DNA of 5,356 nt from Bacteroides sp. Lineage in GTDB: Bacteria; Bacteroidota; Bacteroidia; Bacteroidales; Bacteroidaceae. Positions 1 through 5,356 of this stretch are shown piece after piece (position 1 is the first letter of the stretch; each line of letters begins with the position of its first letter). The DNA is taken from the NCBI GenBank assembly GCA_019412865.1, contig DXOJ01000279.1, forward strand, positions 1 through 5,356, written 5' to 3'. The translations under genes were made by a program, and so were the position numbers. The notes under the pieces are model-generated. The model saw only the letters and a program-made list of their open reading frames with translations, was not told the origin of the DNA and did no database searches.

Positions 1-769
1 AAATAGTCTCAGAAACAATTATACACAAAAGAAGATAGACAGACATCTTGAATATATAGATAACCGTATTGAAGAATTTGAAGTAGCTTTAGATAAGACT
101 GATAAAGAAGAAGAAAAAGAACTTCTTAAATCTAAGATTAAATTACAACAAGACAGGCGTAAGAAATACGAAACTCTTGATACGGAATTGAAGAATAGTA
201 ATGATACTCAAATAAGTCTAACAGACAAAGATTCAAGAGCATTAATGTTAACCAATAATGTATCAGGAGTTGAATATGCGGTTCAAGCAGCCTTTGATAG
301 TAAACACAAATTATTGGTTCACTCTCATATTGGAGCATCAACTGATAAAAGAGAACTATCAACAGCGGCATTGACCGTCCAGGAACTACTACAATTAGAT
401 TCGTTCAACACACTTAGCGATGCCGGTTATACTAGCGGCGACCAACTACAAGCCTGTAAATATTCAGGAATATGTACTTATTCATCGCCTATGCCATCAA
501 CATCACCTAATTCGAATTCCATACCACTGGTTGAATTTCATTATATAAATGACGGAGATTATTATATCTGCCCTTGTGGAGAACAAATGACAACAACAGG
601 GAAATGGAGAATCCGTCCCAATTATAGATCAAAAGTATATAAAACATCAGCTTGTGTAAATTGCTCAATAAGAGAAAAATGTACTCAAAATCAAAATGGC
701 AGAGTAATAGAAAGAAGTGAATATCAAGATGTAATAGATGAAAATAACGCCAGAGTTATGAATCATCTG
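1..769 (+). mobile_element. IS1182-family insertion sequence remnant, truncated on the right
   Basis: This AT-rich block (181-240 is 19/60 G+C by hand count) holds only an IS1182-type transposase frame. Its left end lies outside the window. Its right end is broken near 766-772, inside the transposase, so neither the right terminal inverted repeat nor a target duplication can be seen. Just past the break the composition becomes GC-richer and the minus strand reads as a lipoprotein start, so two unrelated sequences are joined here. The exact join is inferred from where each protein stops making sense, to within about ten bases. Confidence 0.75.
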
Positions 770-919
770 TTGCAAGGGCGCGCAGCAGACATTCGTAATG
801 TCGCACAACTTCCGCCTCTTCACCGCCCTGACGGGAACTGCCACAGCCCCCCAAAAACAGTCCAAACAAAAAGACTAAAACAGTTGATCGTTTCATGGTG
901 CTGTTTGTTTAATGGTTAA
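2..919 (+). pseudogene. IS1182-family transposase, 5' cut by window edge and 3' truncated
   Basis: The frame is open from base 2, so the gene starts outside the window; the TTG at 188 is an internal codon and not a start. The product would be a DDE transposase catalysing cut-and-paste movement of its IS. Visible in order are a charged Lys/Glu-rich helical segment (2-190), a TDKDSR motif, GVEYAVQAAFDSKHKLLV (DDE core strand, about 263-320), SDAGYTSGDQL with the likely second catalytic Asp at 419-421, and a cysteine cluster (CPC at 569-577, then CVNC and KC) typical of this family. After RVMNH (about 766) homology ends. Family members normally continue with a C-terminal stretch carrying the Glu of the catalytic triad and an EHxFGT-like motif, both missing here. 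The frame then runs on to a TAA at 917-919 as the antisense of a lipoprotein gene, so roughly the last 50 residues are not transposase. It is almost certainly inactive. The family call rests on motif memory and not on a search. Confidence 0.85.
756..896 (-). pseudogene. 5' fragment of a lipoprotein gene, truncated by the IS junction
   Basis: Read on the minus strand from ATG 894-896, this begins MKRSTVLVFLFGLFLGGC, a textbook lipoprotein signal peptide: Lys-Arg n-region, about 13 hydrophobic residues, lipobox LGGC with the lipidated Cys at residue 18, then Gly-Ser-Ser. It continues RQGGEEAEVVRHYECLLRALAT and then enters IS-derived sequence, where it stops (TAA 756-758) after DDS, 46 residues in all. 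The true gene part is about 768-896 and the rest of the protein is gone. The start lies 24 bases after the stop of the fimbrial adhesin, so it was probably the next gene of the same operon. What remains is too short to name a family. The run-on frame of the transposase crosses it antisense, and it is easily missed because it is short. The signal peptide makes the reading strong; the function is unknown. Confidence 0.75.
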
Positions 920-920
920 A

Positions 921-3080
921 TTACTGGTCATGCACACAACGGACACTACCGCCCAGCAGATAATGATAACCATAATATTCATTAAACCCTGCAGGTAACC
1001 CGGCCGGACTATGAATGTCATTACCGGCACCATGCATTAAGGCCCATCTATTACGATTAACCCTATATGTGGGCGCTGTTTTTCCAGCTCCGATATCAGG
1101 ATTCCAATATATTCCTGTATGTAATACAGAGGCAGGAGAATGTCGTTGAGGTGATGAATATATCATTGGAGTTTGTGTCCAGATAGCTAAAACGCCTTCT
1201 TCATATCCACCATCGGGGGCAGATATGGCTGGAAAAGACTTAGCTATTCCCGCACCGCTTTCTATCAATCGAGTAAATACAACAGGATAAGAGCCTGTTA
1301 TAGACTGTATCAGATTAATAACCTCCCAAGCCGTAGGGAGTCGCCAGCCATCGGGGCAGGCACGTTGGGGAATACTGCCATAATAAATGGGTCCGACCAT
1401 AGCTGGTGCCAAAGAATATGAACGAGGACGAGCAGCCATATTAGGACCTCCTTCCCTACTGGCGTCTATCATCCAACAAACACCACCATTACCCATACGG
1501 GTAGTCTGATAGTTACTGCCACCGATACGCATAAGTTTCATGGAATTTCCGAAACCACAAGCCGGTTGCTGGCTTACATGCAAACGATATTCCAATTCGT
1601 TAGCAGAATTTCCTGTTCGTATGGAAAGGACAGCACTACGCATATTCTGGGTAAAGTTCTTACTGTTTGCCGAAATAGTAACCGTGGCTGGTACTCCCGC
1701 TGTACCCGAGGTTTGGCTGAGTGAAATCCATGAAGGTTTTCCGGTTATTTGCCAATTGGTATTCTCTGTAGTTATATTTACGGGTAATGAAGCGACACCT
1801 ATTTGGATATCACCGTCAAAAGCGAACACCCGTTTGTCCACCGTCAGCCGTTTGTTCCCTCGTACTATTACTTCTTCTTGTACCTCGTTCCACGGCACGA
1901 TACGGCATTTAAGGGTATGGTTTCCTTTGAAAGCTTCCTCGGGAGTTTGGGCCGGCAACCCGTCCACACTTTCCACTTGTACTTTATATTCATGATTACG
2001 CAGAATATCCATCGGCACTCCCGAACCGTAGTCCTTGAAGTCGAGGCGGTAGTAACCGTCTACCGACGGCTTAGAGCCGGTGAGATACGGCTTCACGTGC
2101 ATAACCAGACAAAGGTCGTCCAGCGCATTCCCGCCCGAGGGGCGGTTCTTGTTGTCCACCTCGCACAGGTAGAACGTCTTTTGTGAGCCGTTGAAAATAC
2201 CGATATTCCCGGGTGACACATCGCTGTTCAATGAGGTGAATGTACCCCGTGTCTGCCGTGCCCCGACGGGTACGGTGGGAGTATTCACTTGCTTGCCCGT
2301 CACATTATAGTTGTCCGGTGCAATGCGTCCTTTTGCCCGGTAATTGTACAGCCGCAGATCGTTGTAATAATAGAAAAAGCCTTTTAGGTCGGATTCAAGA
2401 GGATTGATAAGCGTGAACTTAGCTACCGCACGTATCATCGTCACCTCTTGGGGAGCGCCAGAGGGAGAGAAACCTTCGCCCACCGCTTGGTTGGGAAGCT
2501 CGCCCCACATGGGTATGCCATTCGTAAAGTCGGGTGCGGCATCCGTTCCGACATCGAATGCCAGGCGGTTCATTACCCCCTCTTTCTGTTCTCCGAATGC
2601 AGCAGCAAGGGTATTCACCTGCTCACGGACATTGGCAAGCACCACGAGTGTCTGATGTTCGGGAGCTCCCATCAGCTGTACACGTACGGTTTGTGTGCCG
2701 ATATCGTATGTACCCTGTGCACGGTAGAAGAATGTACCTTTCTTTATATTCGTAGGATCTGCAGGATCAACCTTGAATGAAAGTACATCTACAGTATTGA
2801 TTCCATTTTCATCTATAGCACGTGTCAGCGGCGCACGCGTTTCGGAACTTTGCGAGGTGTTCATTTCAGCAGCCTGTTTTGAAGCACCGGTTTTAAAGTT
2901 CAGGTAAATAACGGCTGTATGTCCGTTCGCTTGCGGCACCGACTGCTCCGCATCATCACTGCAAGCGGTCGGAAGGAGCGCCGCCATTGCAATCCACAGC
3001 ACAGCTGAGGCATGTCGCCTCCACAGATATGCCACACGGGTGAAACCGGATAAACCGGAAGTCTGAAATCCTATATTCAT
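921..3080 (-). CDS. Fimbrillin-family tip-adhesin lipoprotein (Mfa-like pilin with BACON-like and FISUMP-like domains)
   Basis: A 719-residue protein, probably a type V pilus tip or accessory pilin. Residues 1-40 form a lipoprotein signal peptide with a long n-region (RR at 21-22), a hydrophobic stretch at 25-37 and lipobox LPTAC (Cys40). SDDAE follows, resembling the acidic surface-export signal of Bacteroidetes lipoproteins. LTRAIDENGI (85-94) is the usual start of the first fimbrillin domain; FimA-type pilins are cleaved after an Arg near here so that strand exchange can occur. Family-type motifs are IPMWGEL (189-195), MIRAVAKFTLIN (215-226), TFYLCE (302-307), YYRLDF (343-348) and ILRNHEYKVQV (359-369). 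A BACON-like Ig domain spans about 409-505 (NWQITGKPSWISLS, LSIRTG, HVSQQP). The C-terminal part (about 510-719) looks like a FISUMP domain: GGVCWMID (Cys535), ACPDGWRLPT (Cys575) and SVRCVHD (Cys715). The ATG at 3078-3080 follows an A-rich leader; no later Met keeps a signal peptide. The final third is less GC-rich than the pilin part. The adhesin role is inferred from this architecture; no ligand can be deduced. Confidence 0.85.
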   Translation of the reverse strand: MNIGFQTSGLSGFTRVAYLWRRHASAVLWIAMAALLPTACSDDAEQSVPQANGHTAVIYLNFKTGASKQAAEMNTSQSSETRAPLTRAIDENGINTVDVLSFKVDPADPTNIKKGTFFYRAQGTYDIGTQTVRVQLMGAPEHQTLVVLANVREQVNTLAAAFGEQKEGVMNRLAFDVGTDAAPDFTNGIPMWGELPNQAVGEGFSPSGAPQEVTMIRAVAKFTLINPLESDLKGFFYYYNDLRLYNYRAKGRIAPDNYNVTGKQVNTPTVPVGARQTRGTFTSLNSDVSPGNIGIFNGSQKTFYLCEVDNKNRPSGGNALDDLCLVMHVKPYLTGSKPSVDGYYRLDFKDYGSGVPMDILRNHEYKVQVESVDGLPAQTPEEAFKGNHTLKCRIVPWNEVQEEVIVRGNKRLTVDKRVFAFDGDIQIGVASLPVNITTENTNWQITGKPSWISLSQTSGTAGVPATVTISANSKNFTQNMRSAVLSIRTGNSANELEYRLHVSQQPACGFGNSMKLMRIGGSNYQTTRMGNGGVCWMIDASREGGPNMAARPRSYSLAPAMVGPIYYGSIPQRACPDGWRLPTAWEVINLIQSITGSYPVVFTRLIESGAGIAKSFPAISAPDGGYEEGVLAIWTQTPMIYSSPQRHSPASVLHTGIYWNPDIGAGKTAPTYRVNRNRWALMHGAGNDIHSPAGLPAGFNEYYGYHYLLGGSVRCVHDQ

Positions 3081-3163
3081 TTTTCTTCTTTTTTTAGTAA
3101 TATATCTATTTTTTATATCAACTTTCTTACAAACTAAATTGCATCGGTCATATACCGTCTTAC
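3081..3163 (-). promoter_or_regulatory. AT-rich leader between the two pilin genes
   Basis: This 83-base gap precedes the intact adhesin gene. Read on the minus strand, the last 18 bases before its ATG are almost all purine and A-rich (AAAAAAAGAAGAAAA), with no Shine-Dalgarno core, as is usual for Bacteroidales translation starts. TTAGTTTG (about 3127-3134) matches five of the six fixed bases of the Bacteroides -7 element TAnnTTTG, but I find no TTTG at a suitable -33 position. A weak CGGT/ACCG inverted repeat near 3145-3157 has no T-run after it. The gap may simply be transcribed within the operon; a promoter of its own is possible but not shown. Confidence 0.35.
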
Positions 3164-4108
3164 TTATTTATCGGCGAACAGACGAACGGAAAACCCGTGG
3201 TGTTTAACGTCTCTGTAGTTCGCGAACGCAGAGTACGAGTAGAAAGACACGTTCCAAGCATTGCCGAGGAGGCTGGGAAACTCCGTGCTCGACCAATACC
3301 GACCATATTCGCCTCGGGCTTCGAGCAAACCACTCGAAATGAACGTTGGGAAGGAGATATAACCGGCAGCCGGAAAAATACGAACGACAGCCTCGGAAGT
3401 ATGGCTATCCCACCAAGAATCATTATTGATAGTGCTAATGTTTCCTGTAAATGCGCTGCCCAAGTAAACACAATCCACTTTCAATAGGGAAGTAAAGTCA
3501 TGGTTGGCAAACGAACCCACGCGGGTGTAACGGTAAGCACAAACCATATTATTATCAGTAGCAAGAGGGAAATCGGATAGGGAAGAATCATCGATAGGAT
3601 TACCGGTACCTTGTTTGAAACGCAGAGCGTAACAAACACCGTTACCCGAAGAGAAATAATCGTTGGCGAAAGTTTTTTTGATGCCACCGAACTCAATAGC
3701 CTCGTTGACATTAGAAGTATTAGTAGGGGAATCATATTGGGTATTACCGCTGTAGGAGAAAACGCCCGTCAACTCCCAGCGGGAAGGCAGGTGGTAACCA
3801 TAACCGGGATGCCCCAGTTTAAAAAAGACATCATCAAAGAGCTTCTTGGCATTTGGATTGTAAGTATCATTATTCTCTCCTGTGAGCACGTACCAATTAT
3901 AATAACCGGATTGGTCATTGCTATGGCTCGAAGCCCAATGAAGATTAGGGTCAGTCTGGGCTGCAGTGGGAGAAATACCCGGAGGAACGGAAGAAATGAA
4001 AGGAGAATTATAGATAGAGCCACCGGCGAGGTTATATTCGGCAACATAATCCAAAGGCGTACCGATCTGCTTAATATTGATTTTAGTATAAAGTCGTCCA
4101 GCCCGTAT
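3164..4108 (-). pseudogene. Segment 3 of the broken pilin: last BACON-like strands and C-terminal lectin-like adhesin domain
   Basis: 314 codons after the TAG. A TTG at 4052-4054 could be taken for a start, but RLYTKINIKQIGTP just upstream is in frame and belongs to the protein. The domain begins at DYVAEYNLAGG; features in order are GYYNWYVLTGE, GYGYHLPSRWEL, ALRFKQGTGN, AYRYTRVGSF, VVRIFPAAGY, GEYGRYWSST, NAWNVSF and the terminal GFSVRLFADK. These are typical of FISUMP/C-type-lectin-like domains ending Bacteroidales tip adhesins. It is not a close copy of the C-terminus of the intact paralogue; the two share only the overall plan and the final SVR motif. The last 40 codons resemble a retroelement variable repeat. 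Confidence 0.8.
3175..3300 (-). repeat. Candidate variable repeat (VR) of a diversity-generating retroelement target
   Basis: This is the 3' end of the broken adhesin gene: YWSST, NAWNVSF, then GFSVRLF just before the stop, the usual layout of a C-type-lectin-fold variable region in Bacteroidales. Between codon 3274 and codon 3199 (26 codons) 14 end in C as NNC (AGC, CTC, CTC, GGC, AAC, TTC, TAC, TAC, TTC, AAC, TAC, GAC, CAC, CAC). All of these can arise from AAC by adenine-specific mutagenesis. No template repeat, accessory gene or reverse transcriptase is in the window, so this remains a candidate. Confidence 0.4.
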
Positions 4109-4111
4109 CTA
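4109..4111 (-). other. Premature in-frame TAG
   Basis: GGT TAT CTG TAG ATA CGG GCT GGA reads GYL-stop-IRAG. The paralogue's BACON-like strand reads VLSIRTG, with Ser (TCC) at the stop position. The original residue here cannot be fixed: Gln, Ser, Tyr or Trp are each one change away. Coding resumes at once in the same frame. Confidence 0.8.
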
Positions 4112-4615
4112 CAGATAACCATCCTTGAATCCCTTGCCATTCGTGATGGCCTGCAATTCCTCCGTAACCGGATTGGTGAGAGTGGCGCCAGCCGCCCCAC
4201 TGTTTTGACTGGGTTTCAGCCATGAATTAGAAACTGAAATTGTTGTTCCGTCGGCATTATAGGCACCGACCTTCCACCCACTGGGGTAATTGGTGCGCAC
4301 AGAAAATTTGTTCTGTGTGCTTGTGGCATCGTGCTTGCCTTGAAGTGTCATCGCCGTTCGGGTCACTGCCAAGAAATGCCCCGATTCATTGAACGTTATA
4401 TCTGTGAATGCGTCTATCACGATGGGCACTACTACGATGTTATGGTTGGTAAAGTTGTCCGGGCTGGTTACAGCCTCGTTCAAAGTGGCAAACCCCGGCC
4501 CTTTCACTTCCTTGATGGTGAAAATATAGCGGTGGTTGCGCAGAATGGGCATGTATTTACCCTTTTCGTAAGGACTCGTGCCACCGCCCTTGATACCGTC
4601 CCATGTATAATCCAT
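4109..4615 (-). pseudogene. Segment 2 of the broken pilin: end of the fimbrillin region and BACON-like module
   Basis: 168 codons between the two premature stops. The first codon is an ATG directly after the TGA, so restart of translation is conceivable, but the matching residue in the paralogue is an internal Leu of YYRLDF. MPILRNHRYIFTIKEVKG (residues 22-39) closes the fimbrillin part and matches DILRNHEYKVQVESVDG. From about residue 80 to the TAG and on into segment 3 (IRAGRLYTKINIKQ) the pattern resembles a BACON-type Ig domain: FSVRTNYPSGW, then NSWLKPSQNSGAAGA, then GYL. The segment alone has no signal peptide and cuts the Ig fold before its last two strands. Confidence 0.75.
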
Positions 4616-4618
4616 TCA
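4616..4618 (-). other. Premature in-frame TGA
   Basis: The codon run is TAC TAC TAC TGA ATG GAT TAT. The intact paralogue has TAC TAC CGC CTC GAC TTC at the matching place, so the stop replaces a conserved Arg. CGA to TGA is one transition. The frame before and after the stop codes for matching fimbrillin sequence. Confidence 0.85.
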
Positions 4619-5356
4619 GTAGTAGTATTCTCTTCCTTGATAGGCAAGATTTATAACTATACAAGGACGGCTGCCGCCGGAGATAGCCGACTGTTCATTC
4701 AAATAATAAGTGATGACATTCGGAGATGCGGTGTTTGCAGTTCCCTCAAGCGGGTGCCCGCCACTGACTGCTGGCTGCGATGTGGCAGGCAGTGTGGGAG
4801 TCATGTATCCCGACTGTGAAGCGGTGGTATTGTATGTAGCAAGATCTACCCAAACGCGTCCGTTGCCTACGGAATTGACGAAGTAAACCTTTCCCGCAGC
4901 TGTCGTGGCTCCCGAAGTTGTAGGATTGATGATATCCACCTTCGCCAGCATGCGGATAAGCGGTATTTCCTGCGCAATGGTTTGCGACACACCGGCTTTC
5001 AGTTCAAAGCCTCCCGCCGGGGCATGCTCGCCGTACATGGGTATGTATGTGCCCGTACCTTCTTGTCCGAACCTACCCACGACTTCCACTTGCTTAAGAG
5101 CATCATAGGTGGAACCGGCTGTTATATTTGCCAGTTCTGTTTGGGCATTAGCTATGAGAGCTATACGTTTGTATCTGCCCGCAATAACGGGCACAGAGAA
5201 GTATTTCGTATCCGAAGAGCCTGAAAGTGTATGCAACGAGCTGCCCAGAATCTCATATTTCACCTTGACTTTCTCCGTACCGCCTTCATCGGCAAACATC
5301 AGTACGGTAATCTCTGTTATCCCTTTCTCGTCTACACCACGAGTATTCGCCGCCCG
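4616..5356 (-). pseudogene. Segment 1 of the broken pilin: N-terminal fimbrillin domain and most of the second
   Basis: 246 codons are visible up to the TGA, and the frame is open at the window edge. The ATG at 5297-5299 is internal, because NTRGVDEKGITEITVL upstream of it aligns with LTRAIDENGINTVDVL of the intact paralogue. Numbered from the edge, motifs shared with the paralogue are YIPMYGE (104-110), LIRMLAKVDIIN (133-144) and TYYLNE (216-221). If translated, this would give a secreted pilin lacking the last strands of its second domain, as well as the BACON-like and adhesin parts. Confidence 0.8.

Larger units (their letters stand above)
3164..5356 (-). pseudogene. Fimbrillin-family tip pilin gene broken by two in-frame stops, 5' end outside the window
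   Basis: One reading frame runs from the right edge to TAA 3164-3166 (731 codons), interrupted by TGA 4616-4618 and TAG 4109-4111 with no frame change. Domain order matches the neighbouring intact adhesin: a first fimbrillin domain starting at TRGVDEKGITEITVL, second-domain motifs, a BACON-like Ig module, and a C-terminal lectin-like/FISUMP-like adhesin domain ending GFSVRLFADK. Signal peptide and lipobox would lie beyond the window. Each stop sits on a sense position of the paralogue: YYY-stop-MDY against YYRLDF, and GYL-stop-IRAG against VLSIRTG. The first fits one C-to-T change in a CGA Arg codon. The rest of the frame is well preserved, so inactivation looks recent, or the stops are sequence or assembly errors. 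Recoding is unlikely because two different stop codons are involved and the intact neighbour contains neither in frame. The gene lies 83 bases upstream of the intact paralogue on the same strand. Confidence 0.85.

Noticed and set aside
788..802. Perfect 6-base inverted repeat GACATT-CGT-AATGTC as a terminator or recombination site
   Set aside because: It lies inside the lipoprotein coding fragment, has no T-run, and is short enough to occur by chance.
665..865. 66-codon minus-strand frame starting at 865
   Set aside because: It overlaps the lipoprotein fragment in another frame, crosses the IS junction and has no signal or domain pattern; the frame from 896 explains the region.
762..878. Open + strand stretch in frame 3 reading TFVMSHNFRLFTALTG-like sequence
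   Set aside because: It has no support as a separate gene and is explained as the complement of the lipoprotein fragment; the lipobox frame on the minus strand is far more convincing.
1540..2780. Several + strand open frames opposite the intact adhesin
   Set aside because: They are antisense shadows of a long coding frame with clear domains; none shows a recognisable motif or start context.
3081..3163. A defined sigma-ABfr promoter in the leader
   Set aside because: Only a partial -7 match is present with no properly spaced -33 TTTG, so it is listed only as a low-confidence leader.
3611..4225. 204-codon + strand frame and overlapping minus-strand frames within the broken pilin
   Set aside because: They lie opposite or out of frame with recognisable adhesin sequence, and the + strand frame crosses the TAG region without any family pattern.
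4109..4618. Stop-codon reassignment or programmed readthrough
   Set aside because: Two different stop codons would both have to be read, the neighbouring 719-residue gene uses neither in frame, and no stimulatory structure was recognised. Point mutations are simpler.
1..5356. CRISPR array, tRNA or rRNA genes, or a DGR template repeat
   Set aside because: No regular spaced repeats, no tRNA- or rRNA-like segments and no second copy of the 3175-3300 segment were noticed by eye on either strand.

Overview
This window looks like an accessory surface-structure locus from a gut Bacteroidales genome, most likely Bacteroides or a close relative. The evidence is Mfa1/FimA-type (type V) fimbrillin lipoproteins, BACON-like and FISUMP-like domains, a lipobox followed by an acidic Ser-Asp-Asp stretch as in Bacteroidetes surface lipoproteins, A-rich leaders without a Shine-Dalgarno sequence, and a fragment of an IS1182-type transposase. 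No organism name can be read directly from the sequence.

Layout from left to right: (1) 1 to about 768, + strand: an AT-rich IS1182-family transposase, cut by the window edge on the left and broken on the right before its conserved C-terminus. (2) About 768-896, - strand: the first ~43 codons of a small lipoprotein gene, cut at the same junction. (3) 921-3080, - strand: an intact 719-residue fimbrial tip-adhesin-like lipoprotein with a two-part fimbrillin region, a BACON-like Ig domain and a C-terminal FISUMP-like domain. (4) 3081-3163: an 83-base AT-rich leader. (5) 3164-5356, - strand: a second, paralogous tip pilin that enters from beyond the right edge. It is one continuous reading frame broken by two in-frame stops, TGA at 4616-4618 and TAG at 4109-4111. 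Both stops fall on positions that are sense codons in the intact paralogue, so this is best called a pseudogene unless the stops are sequence errors.

The three minus-strand genes run in the order pseudogene, intact adhesin, truncated lipoprotein, with gaps of 83 and 24 bases. This fits a fimbrial operon whose distal part was lost by an IS-associated rearrangement. The expected job of the intact protein is to be lipidated, exported, and mounted at or near a pilus tip, where its C-terminal domain would contact a ligand. The pilus shaft, anchor and regulator genes are not in the window.

The most interesting points are: the 3' end of the pseudogene looks like the variable repeat of a diversity-generating retroelement target (C-type-lectin-like YWSST...GFSVR ending, with many NNC codons that could derive from AAC); the two-stop inactivation of an otherwise well-kept adhesin gene next to an intact paralogue; and a short, easily missed lipoprotein start overlapped antisense by the run-on frame of the broken transposase.
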